A stretch of DNA of 24,574 nucleotides from Spirochaetia bacterium (GTDB lineage Bacteria > Spirochaetota > Spirochaetia > Treponematales > Breznakiellaceae). The DNA lies in NCBI GenBank assembly GCA_026002025.1, contig BOAU01000025.1:1-24574 (forward strand). Direction: 5' to 3'. Below the pieces are notes generated by a model, which saw nothing but the letters and a program-made list of their open reading frames with translations, had not been told where the DNA came from and ran no database searches. Shown here in pieces: positions 8,679 to 14,735 of the stretch (positions are counted from its first letter, which is position 1; every line of letters starts with the position of its first letter). The translations under genes and the position numbers were made by a program.

Positions 8679-9851
8679 TCAAAAACTCCGCTCAATCTCA
8701 GCAGCCGAGGCCGGCATGAACATATTCAGTAATTCCTTATTAGTCCTGAATTTTTTCTTGTCATTGAGCAGCAATTTCATATCTAAAAGGAGTCCCAGGT
8801 CGCGCTGCAGGGTAATATCGGAACGGCCCTTGTAATGTCGAATAATTTTGGGGTGAAAAGTGAGGATTTCATCTTTAGTCAGAAAACGGTCGCCGGGTAT
8901 GTAATAGGCGAGCTGGCGTATCCGTTCCTGTATCTTTGGGGTCCTTGCGTCCGCCTCAGCCTCAATCACATCATGGACATAGTTACTCCAGGTCAGATCT
9001 ATCTGATCGGTATGGATGATTTCCAGCACTTCCTCAAGACCGTCCCGAAAGCCCTGTAGGGCGTAATAAAAAAAATGGGTCAAACTCCCGGTTTCTGTCG
9101 CCTCCTGAAGCCGCCGGTAATAGTCATTACGGGTTTTATTATAATGGTTGGAGAGAATATGAGAAGCGATCTGGGGGACGCCGGCCCGTACCAGAAGATA
9201 AAATTCCAGCAAGCGGGCAGTTCTGCCATTCCCGTCACCGAAGGGGTGTATCCAGGCAATATAAACATGGGTTACGATAGCCTGAATGATCGCGTCATCA
9301 AAATGCTGCCCGGCGCTGTAATGAAACTGTGATTTAAGCCAATCGCAGAGCTTTTGTATAAGTTCCTCCACCTGGGGCGCGGAGGGTGGACGGTATACAC
9401 TGCCCACAATAACATTATTTGTCCGAAAGGTACCAGGGATTGCCTGGAAAGTATCCCCAATGTCCTTTCCTACCATGGCATGAAACCGTTTTATCAGTTC
9501 TGCAGAGATAGTAACCTTGACCTGATCCTCAATCATCTCATTGAAAATGGCGTTAAAAGCGTCAAGTATATTCTGTACTTCCTGCTGAAGATATTTTTTA
9601 CTGGGGGGGAGATTCTTACCGTTTTGGATGGATTCCAAATCGTTTTCGGACAGGGTGTTCCCTTCTATAGCGGTGGTGGCCAAGGCTCCCCGGTTAAGCG
9701 ATACCGTGAGCATCCGCCTCAAATAATCGGGCCGTATGGGAGTCTTTTTTATAGCCTGAATATAGGCATAGCATTGTCCCAACAAATTTGATGTTGGCTT
9801 ATCAATATCCCACTGGGGCCTAAAACTAATGTGTTCGTAGGTGTTTTTCAT
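8679..9851 (-). CDS. fic: Fic family protein (probable AMP transferase), class II
   Basis: This 390-residue protein, counted from the ATG at 9849-9851, carries the full Fic active site HPFGDGNGRTAR at residues 202-213. His202 is the catalytic base and the loop binds nucleotide phosphates. The flap region is GTFRTNNVIVGSVYRPPSAP, about 140-159. A self-inhibitory helix motif T-x3-E-G (TTAIEG, 59-64) precedes the core, which makes it class II. An N-terminal Fic_N-like part and a C-terminal winged-helix-like tail (ITLQRDLGLLLDMKLLLNDK) complete the usual Fic/DOC layout. Such enzymes typically move AMP onto a hydroxyl side chain of a target protein; the target is unknown. A TTG at 9872 gives 7 extra residues, but the ATG is preferred because the best promoter ends right at it. 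Base composition is visibly more AT-rich than the flanking genes, which suggests acquisition. It lies 75 bases upstream of the MalT-type pair on the same strand. Confidence 0.9.
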   Translation of the reverse strand: MKNTYEHISFRPQWDIDKPTSNLLGQCYAYIQAIKKTPIRPDYLRRMLTVSLNRGALATTAIEGNTLSENDLESIQNGKNLPPSKKYLQQEVQNILDAFNAIFNEMIEDQVKVTISAELIKRFHAMVGKDIGDTFQAIPGTFRTNNVIVGSVYRPPSAPQVEELIQKLCDWLKSQFHYSAGQHFDDAIIQAIVTHVYIAWIHPFGDGNGRTARLLEFYLLVRAGVPQIASHILSNHYNKTRNDYYRRLQEATETGSLTHFFYYALQGFRDGLEEVLEIIHTDQIDLTWSNYVHDVIEAEADARTPKIQERIRQLAYYIPGDRFLTKDEILTFHPKIIRHYKGRSDITLQRDLGLLLDMKLLLNDKKKFRTNKELLNMFMPASAAEIERSF

Positions 9852-9858
9852 ACAATAC

Positions 9859-9886
9859 AGTATACAAAACAATTCAAGAATTGCAA
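9859..9886 (-). promoter_or_regulatory. Candidate promoter of fic, giving a near-leaderless transcript
   Basis: On the minus strand TTGCAA (9881-9886), a 16-base spacer and TATACT (9859-9864) make a fair sigma-70-type promoter. The predicted start is about 9852, one base before the ATG at 9851. No ribosome-binding site is visible upstream of that ATG, which fits leaderless translation. The start point is inferred from spacing only. Confidence 0.4.
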
Positions 9887-9887
9887 C

Positions 9888-9901
9888 AAAATATTTGACA
9901 A
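9888..9901. repeat. AT-rich direct repeat, copy 1
   Basis: AAAATATTTGACAA here and AAAATATTTGTCAA at 9954-9967 are identical in 13 of 14 bases and lie 66 bases apart, start to start, upstream of fic. They could be paired operator half-sites. In a stretch this AT-rich some chance similarity is expected. Confidence 0.4.
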
Positions 9902-9953
9902 ATTTTTTTTATTTTTTCTATAACTATTTATAATATAAGTAATTACATTTATC

Positions 9954-9967
9954 AAAATATTTGTCAA
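9954..9967. repeat. AT-rich direct repeat, copy 2
   Basis: Second copy of the 14-base repeat (AAAATATTTGTCAA), 66 bases from the first copy at 9888-9901. The single difference, A versus T, is at the centre of TTTG[A/T]CAA. This core is nearly palindromic, as many operator sites are. Confidence 0.4.
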
Positions 9968-9997
9968 TATTAATTCAGAATATAGGCATATTCTTTA

Positions 9998-10201
9998 TCA
10001 GCCACCGGACATACCCTCCTCTTCGAGGTATTTATGGGATGCGGGTGACAATAGTTTTTTATGAATCCAAATGTCTACTATTTCATACTTTTGAGTAATA
10101 CAAAAAATATCTCCTTTGCTTCCACGCCATCCTAATTCATTGTAATACAACGAGTTAGGGTAATTAATCTTTTGACAGATAAGGTTTCTTAAGTTTGGCA
10201 T
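9998..10201 (-). CDS. Possible small hypothetical protein or gene remnant (67 aa)
   Basis: A 67-codon frame runs from an ATG at 10199-10201 (MPNLRNLICQ...). It has no ribosome-binding site and no recognised family. The residue mix (GDIFCITQKYEIVDIWIHKK) looks more protein-like than most chance frames, and its AT-rich codons match the surrounding gap rather than the neighbouring genes. Its start codon lies inside the sigma-54-type promoter of the divergent gene. It may be the worn remnant of an acquired gene next to fic, or chance. Confidence 0.22.
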   Translation of the reverse strand: MPNLRNLICQKINYPNSLYYNELGWRGSKGDIFCITQKYEIVDIWIHKKLLSPASHKYLEEEGMSGG

Positions 10202-10211
10202 GGTTTTTGCT
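10195..10211 (+). promoter_or_regulatory. Sigma-54-type promoter upstream of lipid-kinase-like gene
   Basis: TTGGCATGGTTTTTGCT matches the sigma-54 (RpoN) consensus YTGGCACGRNNNTTGCW at every fixed position except one (C to T). The invariant GG (10197-10198) and GC (10209-10210) are exactly 10 bases apart. Counting from the -12 C puts the transcription start near 10222, right before the ATG at 10223. Sigma-54 promoters need an enhancer-binding ATPase; no binding site for one was recognised. Confidence 0.5.
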
Positions 10212-10222
10212 TATATAAGGGT

Positions 10223-10876
10223 ATGAGTGATTTGATAATTCAAAAAGACAGGTTCCTGTATTCGATTCAAGCCGGTATTGCCCCGGCGCTCCCGAGCCTT
10301 CATGAATTTAAGACCGAAATCCTCAGAAAAACCATCCATTTCCTTATCGCCTTAAGCCCGATCATGGCTACAGTAAACCGCCCTGCCACGGTGCTGATCC
10401 TCATGGCGGGTACTCTGGGTTACACCTGGATGGAAACCCTCCGCCTTGCGGGGGTAAAGGTTCCCCTCATTTCTTCCATTACCAGCATGGCATCCCGGTC
10501 CCGCGACATGGGCCGCTTTGTGATGGGGCCCGTCACCCTCGGCATGGGCGCGCTCCTGGCGCTGCTCCTGTACCCCTCACCGGCGGCGGCCATTGCCATC
10601 TATGCCCTGGCCTTCGGCGACGGCTTTGCCAGTCTGGTCGGAAAACTCTTCGGCCATCTGCGCCCCGCATTCCTCTGCGGCAAGAGCATCGAAGGTTCCC
10701 TGGCCTGTTTCATCGCCGTGTTTATATCCGCTTACCGGGTTTCATTCGACTACCGCATTGCCCTGGTTGCCGCCTTAACCGCAACCGCCGTGGAAGCCCT
10801 CCCCCTGGAAAACTACGATAACCTCGCAATCCCCGTAACCGTGGGCCTGGTCGTCTGTCTCATTACTTCGTTCTAA
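10223..10876 (+). CDS. SEC59/VTE5/DGK1-like integral membrane CTP-dependent lipid (polyprenol/diacylglycerol) kinase
   Basis: This 217-residue, strongly hydrophobic protein has about six or seven membrane segments. The family signature is present: TEILRKTIHFLIAL near the N terminus, ALAFGDGFASLVGKLFG (about residues 127-143), GKSIEGSLACF, and the C-terminal EALPLENYDNLAIPV with the DN pair of the dolichol kinase / phytol kinase / phosphatidate cytidylyltransferase-like group. Members phosphorylate lipid alcohols, often with CTP, in the membrane, and bacterial ones are often annotated as phosphatidate cytidylyltransferase. The substrate cannot be told from sequence. The ATG at 10223 has only AAGGG one base upstream, too close for a normal ribosome-binding site. 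With the sigma-54-type promoter this suggests a leaderless message. It is convergent with the next membrane protein gene. Confidence 0.72.
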   Translation: MSDLIIQKDRFLYSIQAGIAPALPSLHEFKTEILRKTIHFLIALSPIMATVNRPATVLILMAGTLGYTWMETLRLAGVKVPLISSITSMASRSRDMGRFVMGPVTLGMGALLALLLYPSPAAAIAIYALAFGDGFASLVGKLFGHLRPAFLCGKSIEGSLACFIAVFISAYRVSFDYRIALVAALTATAVEALPLENYDNLAIPVTVGLVVCLITSF

Positions 10877-10907
10877 AACTCCGACCCGTTTTTTCCATAA
10901 TAACGCC

Positions 10908-10922
10908 GCTCTCTTCTAGAGC
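10908..10922. terminator. Small hairpin at the convergent gene ends
   Basis: GCTCT CTTCT AGAGC forms a 5-bp stem with a 5-base loop. It contains the TAG stop (10916-10918) of the minus-strand gene. There is no T-run next to it on either strand, so it is at best a weak terminator. A T6 run lies at 10889-10894. Confidence 0.25.
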
Positions 10923-11797
10923 CAGAGATACACTTTGTGCAGCCGGGTACAGATAAAGTAAGTGCCCGCCGTGAGGGCCGCCAGCCCCGGCAGGGGGGTA
11001 ACCCAGGTGTCGGCGGAGAGGAGGAGGTTCCGGCCCAGGAAAACCAGAAAGGAGCCGACACCGATAAGGATATACTCACGGGAACCCCGGGAATAGGCGG
11101 AAATGAAAAAGCTTAACATGGTGATAAGCAGCATCCCCGCCTCGACCATGCGGAACATGGAGGTGTAGCCGGTGATCATACAGTAACTGGTGTCCCAGGA
11201 AAGGACATCAATGGGAACCCCCAGGGTGATAACCAGGGTGATAAGGGCGATGATCATGATAATATTCTGCTGTTTCTGCATTTCAAGTCCCGCCGCGTAA
11301 ACACTGGCGGCAAAGAGGGAAAAAATTCCAAAAAACCGGCCGAAGAGCAGCGCCCGGGAGGCCATCAGGAGATACAGGGCGGGAATTCGGCGTATTTTTT
11401 GCAGGGGCACCAAGAGCCGCATCCCTTCAAAGGAAAGGGAAAGGACAAAAAGGGCAAAAAACAGAATTTCCGGCGAGGGGGTTTGTTCAAAAAAGTAGTA
11501 GATCAGGATGAGGGCGGCAAGGGCATAGATCACCGCCCCGGCCATGGACGCAAAAGGGGCTAAAGGGCTTGGTTTCAGGAAACGGCCGATGACATTCTGG
11601 ATGAGGCCCGATGCACGCCGGGAGGTTTCCTCCGCGGCGGCGGGATAGGCCGGGATAATAAACGCGGATGCAACGGCAAGAAAAATAAAAAACAGGGCGG
11701 CGATGAGGATTTCCGCCTTCAAAAAGGTATTTCTGTCTGATAAAGTCACGTTTCCAGCATAGCCCGAACAGCGGATTTCCTCAAGACTTATGCCCAT
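10916..11797 (-). CDS. Hypothetical multi-pass integral membrane protein
   Basis: This 293-residue protein has about seven or eight hydrophobic segments, for example AEILIAALFFIFLAVASAFI, GAVIYALAALILIYYFF, IIMIIALITLVITLGV and FRMVEAGMLLITMLSFFISA. It is built like an inner-membrane protein, with short charged loops (RRASGLIQNV, LQKIRRI). No enzymatic motif was recognised and no function is proposed. The listed ATG leaves only 29 bases to the divergent start at 11827. A GTG at 11749 (VTLSDRNTF...) would drop 16 polar residues and leave room for promoters, so the start is uncertain. It ends convergently with the lipid-kinase-like gene. Confidence 0.7.
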   Translation of the reverse strand: MGISLEEIRCSGYAGNVTLSDRNTFLKAEILIAALFFIFLAVASAFIIPAYPAAAEETSRRASGLIQNVIGRFLKPSPLAPFASMAGAVIYALAALILIYYFFEQTPSPEILFFALFVLSLSFEGMRLLVPLQKIRRIPALYLLMASRALLFGRFFGIFSLFAASVYAAGLEMQKQQNIIMIIALITLVITLGVPIDVLSWDTSYCMITGYTSMFRMVEAGMLLITMLSFFISAYSRGSREYILIGVGSFLVFLGRNLLLSADTWVTPLPGLAALTAGTYFICTRLHKVYLWL

Positions 11798-11826
11798 ATT
11801 CCGATATTAGTAGAGAGGAGACCCCC

Positions 11827-12549
11827 ATGGTATCGAAAAAGACCTGTTTTTTAATTGCCGGCACCCTGATTTTTTGCGCCGCAATGTTTTCCCCCCGCAC
11901 CTCCGCCCTTTGGGCCGGGGATACGGCGTCTTTTGTGGACCTCGGGTTCTCTCCCGATGGCAGGATCTATATGTTTGCCCAATATGGTGTGGAGTCCGGG
12001 ACATTGCGGCCCTGGGCGGATATGTCAATAGTTGATGTTCCCCGGAATGATTTTGTCAACGGAGGGCGGGTTTCCTTTATCCACAACAGCCCGGTGATTT
12101 CCGGCAGTGACGGCGCCGGGGCCTTTTACCGGCTCATTTCCCGGAACAGCTCCCTTGCGGAACAGTACGGGGTAACCTTTCTCCGCCAGGGCCAGCCCCT
12201 GTATGTTTCCCTGGACTCAAATGACGCAGGCAATCGGGAAACCATTGAATTCCGGGATTTTGAGGCGGGGAATACCTATAAAGCAACCCTTATTCCCGCC
12301 GTGGAAGGCTCAGGGAACAGCCTGAAATCCTCTTTTCATATCACCCTGGACCGGGTTTCCCGGAACGGGGACCGGAAAACCTCTTCCGTGGGCAACCCCC
12401 AGATAAAACGGCCCCTTATCGCGTCCTATAAAATCAAAAGGGTCATGGTCGCCCCCAATGACGGGTCCCTGATCTTTGTGATCGAAACGAAACGGCAGGC
12501 CGCCGATGGTTTTGATATCCGTTACATGGTCGAAGCTTTACGCCAGTAG
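11827..12549 (+). CDS. Predicted secreted protein, DUF2259 family
   Basis: This 240-residue protein begins with a signal peptide (MVSKKTCFLIAGTLIFCAAM, cleavage likely around the SALWAG segment). The mature part has the pattern of the DUF2259 predicted secreted proteins found in spirochaetes: DTASFVDLGFSPDGRIYMFA near its start, AQYGVESGTLRPWADMSIVD next, and a C-terminal IASYKIKRVMVAPNDGSLIF. It is probably periplasmic and its role is unknown. The ATG has AGAGGAG (11814-11820) six bases upstream, so the start is firm. It is divergent from the membrane protein gene and convergent with the next small exported protein. Confidence 0.75.
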   Translation: MVSKKTCFLIAGTLIFCAAMFSPRTSALWAGDTASFVDLGFSPDGRIYMFAQYGVESGTLRPWADMSIVDVPRNDFVNGGRVSFIHNSPVISGSDGAGAFYRLISRNSSLAEQYGVTFLRQGQPLYVSLDSNDAGNRETIEFRDFEAGNTYKATLIPAVEGSGNSLKSSFHITLDRVSRNGDRKTSSVGNPQIKRPLIASYKIKRVMVAPNDGSLIFVIETKRQAADGFDIRYMVEALRQ

Positions 12550-12553
12550 GGCC

Positions 12554-12571
12554 GCCTTACATCAGTAAGGC
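12554..12571. terminator. Hairpin between convergent genes
   Basis: GCCTTAC ATCA GTAAGGC is a perfect 7-bp stem with a tetraloop, just after the stop of the DUF2259 gene. Its loop and right arm contain the TGA stop (12562-12564) of the convergent gene. No U-tract follows on either strand, so it may stop transcription poorly or instead protect 3' ends. Confidence 0.45.
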
Positions 12572-13065
12572 CTGAATACCTGGGTAACAGTCTGTCCGTC
12601 CTCAAATAAATACCGTAAATAGAGCCTGCCCGCAGGGGCAAGCCGTTCCCAAAGCCCGTCTTTTTGTACTTCAACCGCCATCTCAATAAACTCTTGCTTG
12701 TTCAGGGTGCGCCGCTCCTGGGCAAAAAGGTAATTTCCCGCGGGTAATTCCAGCCGCCCTGCCTCACCGGACCGATTCTCCGGGGATCCCGACGGCAATG
12801 CCGTTGGCAATGCCGTCGCCCTTCCGGCAAAAACCAGGGGCCCCAGCAAGGCCGTTGCTTCCGGTTCAATACTCCGGCCCTGGACCGGATCAAGATCAAA
12901 ACAAAAGAGGAGTTCCCCTTCTCCGGTTTCATACTGAAAGGGAACAAGCGCCGCTTCCGCCTGATAAAAAAGCGGGGAACGGAGTTCCAGCCTGATTGTT
13001 TGTACGCCATCCATCAAAACAGGGTATATCAAAAAAAAAGTAAAAAAAAGTGCGTTCCGATACAA
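12562..13065 (-). CDS. Hypothetical exported protein with homopolymer runs in its signal region
   Basis: Up to 167 residues are read from a TTG at 13065 that has no ribosome-binding site. The N terminus NALFFTFFLIYPVL is signal-peptide-like, and the mature part is a soluble, beta-rich-looking domain (TIRLELRSPLFYQAEAALVP, AGRLELPAGNYLFAQERR, GRLYLRYLFEDGQTVTQVF). No family was recognised. Codons of the signal region contain A9 (13031-13039) and A8 (13042-13049), read as T-runs on the coding strand. With one extra T the frame would join an upstream GTG (13110-13112) and give an RRKR-led signal peptide. An ATG at 13014 (MDGVQT) would give a shorter protein without the signal. The start therefore remains open. 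Confidence 0.55.
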   Translation of the reverse strand: MYRNALFFTFFLIYPVLMDGVQTIRLELRSPLFYQAEAALVPFQYETGEGELLFCFDLDPVQGRSIEPEATALLGPLVFAGRATALPTALPSGSPENRSGEAGRLELPAGNYLFAQERRTLNKQEFIEMAVEVQKDGLWERLAPAGRLYLRYLFEDGQTVTQVFRPY

Positions 13066-13084
13066 GCAAAACCGGCAGTCAGCG

Positions 13085-13112
13085 CCCTATATAGGGTGCG
13101 CTTTCTGCGCAC
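13085..13112. promoter_or_regulatory. Palindrome and hairpin in the divergent intergenic region
   Basis: CCCTATATAGGG (13085-13096) is a perfect 12-base palindrome, extendable by C-G and G-C pairs around a G-T mismatch. GTGCGC TTTCT GCGCAC (13096-13112) is a perfect 6-bp hairpin sharing its first G with the palindrome. They lie between two divergent exported-protein genes, so an operator shared by both is possible. TATATA within it could also serve as a -10. Confidence 0.35.
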
Positions 13113-13230
13113 GAATGAGAAAGAAAACAACGGGTAAGGAACAAAAGCTTAAAGGCAATGCGCGCGTCCCTTAAGCCGGGGTCTTCGCCGGAGGTTTTCA
13201 ACTCATTATCAAATTATAGTGGAGGCTTTT

Positions 13231-14247
13231 ATGAAGCGGTTTTTTATGTTTTTTGGGGGGGCCTTGGCCCTGGTCTGTTTTATCGGGATCGGGACTTTCA
13301 TGTCCTGTTCCACCGAGGATTCAATTCACGCTGATTCAGAACCGCCGGTGTTCCTGGAATGTAAGGCGGTTTCCAGCCGGGAACTCACTTTTACATTTTC
13401 CCATGCAGTGAAGGTTGTGACCCTCAACTTTGAACCGGCCCTGGAGGTAGAATCCACGGGCAACGGGGAGACAGTGACGGTCATCCTGAAAGAAGCCCTG
13501 AATGAGGGGGATTCGATCACGGCGGATCTCCTGGTGGAGGATGATGCGAAGCATACCCTGAATGTGCTGGTCCCCTTCCGGGCGCGGAATGACCGCATAC
13601 CAAAGCTGCTTATTACGGAACTGCGGACCGAATATACCAAATCCAAGGCAACTGAATTTGTGGAATTTAAGACCCTGGAAGCGGGAAACCTGGGGGCCAT
13701 CCGCCTCTTTATTCCGGGAAATACCAAAAATCCCCTTGCCTTTGAATTTCCGACCGCAGAGGTTGTCGCAGGGGAATATATCCTTGTCCACCTGCGTACC
13801 ACCGATGCAGACACCGGGGCGGCAAATGAAACAGGGAAGGATCTGGGCCTGTCCGGCGGAATTGACGCCAGGGACTCCGCACGGGATTTCTGGGTACCAG
13901 GAACAGACAAACTTCTGCACAAAACGGATATCGTTTATTTAACGGATCAGGATGATAAGATTCTCGATGCGGTGATGATGAGTGAAAACGCCGATGCCGC
14001 ATGGTCCAAGGAAGCCTTCACCACTGCGGCGGAATTTCTGCATCAACAGGGAGCATGGGTCTCCGCGGGGGGCGGCGTTCCCGGCCCCAAGGATGCGGTC
14101 ATTACTGCCAATATCAAGACTTCCCTGACCCGGAGCGTTTCCCGTGATGAGGCAGCCGCCGACGCCAACAACGCCGCAAACTGGTACATCACCGCCACAA
14201 GCAATGCCACTCCCGGAGAACCGAACAGCACAAAACGGTTCGAATAA
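13231..14247 (+). CDS. Lipoprotein with lamin-tail-domain-like region
   Basis: This protein is 338 residues from the ATG at 13231, chosen over the in-frame GTG at 13219 because GGAGG (13221-13225) lies 5 bases upstream. The signal peptide MKRFFMFFGGALALVC continues to GTFMSC with the likely lipidated Cys26, a relaxed spirochaetal-type lipobox. Residues about 38-115 look like an Ig/adhesin-like beta domain (LTFTFSHAVKVVTLNFEPAL). The next part has the LTD-like pattern: LLITELRTEYTKSKATEFVE, a middle GEYILVHLRT, and the closing ATSNATPGEPN. Lamin-tail-like domains in bacteria occur in exported or surface proteins, often with nucleases or binding partners; no catalytic domain is seen here. The signal codons include T6, T6 and G7 runs (13240-13261), unusual for a coding start and a possible slippage site. 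Confidence 0.7.
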   Translation: MKRFFMFFGGALALVCFIGIGTFMSCSTEDSIHADSEPPVFLECKAVSSRELTFTFSHAVKVVTLNFEPALEVESTGNGETVTVILKEALNEGDSITADLLVEDDAKHTLNVLVPFRARNDRIPKLLITELRTEYTKSKATEFVEFKTLEAGNLGAIRLFIPGNTKNPLAFEFPTAEVVAGEYILVHLRTTDADTGAANETGKDLGLSGGIDARDSARDFWVPGTDKLLHKTDIVYLTDQDDKILDAVMMSENADAAWSKEAFTTAAEFLHQQGAWVSAGGGVPGPKDAVITANIKTSLTRSVSRDEAAADANNAANWYITATSNATPGEPNSTKRFE

Positions 14248-14258
14248 GTTATCCATTG

Positions 14259-14294
14259 TTTAGAGATCGAAGGCTTACGCTTTTGATCTCTAAA
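14259..14294. terminator. Bidirectional hairpin between lipoprotein gene and trxA
   Basis: TTTAGAGATC pairs perfectly with GATCTCTAAA, and the inner GAAGGC/GCTTTT adds six more pairs with wobbles around a TTAC loop. This gives a 16-bp stem between two convergent genes. The TAG stop of trxA (14290-14292) lies within its right arm. The terminal A/T-rich part of the stem can give a short U-run in either direction. Confidence 0.6.
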
Positions 14295-14613
14295 CGAGGT
14301 CCTTAAACAGGGCTTCAATGTCGCGCTTGGGGGCGGCGCCGACCTTTTGCTGGACCGGCTGGCCGTCCTTGTAGATGATCAGGGTGGGGATCGACACAAT
14401 ACCGTGTTTTTCGGCGATTTCCCCCTGCTCATCCACGTTCACCTTGCCGATCTTGATGCGGCCGGCGTATTCTTCCGCAAGCTGATCGATGAAGGGGCCT
14501 ATCATTTTACAGGGTCCGCACCAGTCGGCCCAGAAATCAATCAAAACCGGGATCGGCGAAGCAAGCACCTCGGCGTCAAAATTTTCGTTGGTTATGGTTA
14601 TTCCGTTACTCAT
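14290..14613 (-). CDS. trxA: Thioredoxin
   Basis: This is a full-length 107-residue thioredoxin. It has the redox-active FWADWCGPCKMIGPF motif with the CGPC pair at about residues 32-35, the buried Asp/Lys pattern (VLIDFWADWC, KIGKVNVDEQ) and the cis-proline segment VSIPTLIIYKDGQPV. It reduces disulfides of cytoplasmic proteins with electrons from thioredoxin reductase. The ATG at 14611-14613 fits the family length exactly. No ribosome-binding site is visible; instead a strong promoter (14620-14648) places transcription start on the A of this ATG. It is divergent from tatD and convergent with the lipoprotein gene. Confidence 0.97.
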   Translation of the reverse strand: MSNGITITNENFDAEVLASPIPVLIDFWADWCGPCKMIGPFIDQLAEEYAGRIKIGKVNVDEQGEIAEKHGIVSIPTLIIYKDGQPVQQKVGAAPKRDIEALFKDLV

Positions 14614-14619
14614 GATTTC

Positions 14620-14648
14620 AGTATAATGGGGAACAAAAACTTTCTCAA
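14620..14648 (-). promoter_or_regulatory. Promoter of trxA, predicted leaderless
   Basis: TTGAGA (14643-14648), a 17-base spacer and TATACT (14620-14625) give 5/6 matches to each hexamer. With the -10 ending at -7, +1 falls on 14613, the first base of the trxA ATG. It lies back to back with the tatD promoter; the two -35 boxes are 7 bases apart. Confidence 0.6.
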
Positions 14649-14655
14649 GATTGAA

Positions 14656-14684
14656 TTGACGGTTTGAAAAAACTGCGTTATAAT
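14656..14684 (+). promoter_or_regulatory. Promoter of tatD
   Basis: TTGACG (14656-14661), a 17-base spacer and a perfect TATAAT (14679-14684) form a near-consensus sigma-70-type promoter. Transcription should start near 14691, giving a leader of about 45 bases before the ATG at 14736. Confidence 0.75.
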
Positions 14685-14735
14685 ATAATTATCCAGTTTG
14701 GAAAAAAGTCGAATTCCTTTCTTTTGGACTAAGCC

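Larger units (their letters stand above)
9873..10222. other. AT-rich 350-bp gap between divergent fic and lipid-kinase-like genes
   Basis: This stretch is far more AT-rich than the rest of the window. It contains the fic promoter region, a poly-T/AT tract (about 9901-9950), a pair of 14-base direct repeats, one weak 67-codon reading frame (9998-10201, minus) and a sigma-54-type promoter at its right end. No RNA gene or transposase remnant was recognised. Confidence 0.6.

Noticed and set aside
9760..9992. Shared 13-mer GAATATAGGCATA inside fic and in the gap beyond it
   Set aside because: The flanks do not match and the sequence is AT-rich; one short match is not enough to call a repeat or duplication scar.
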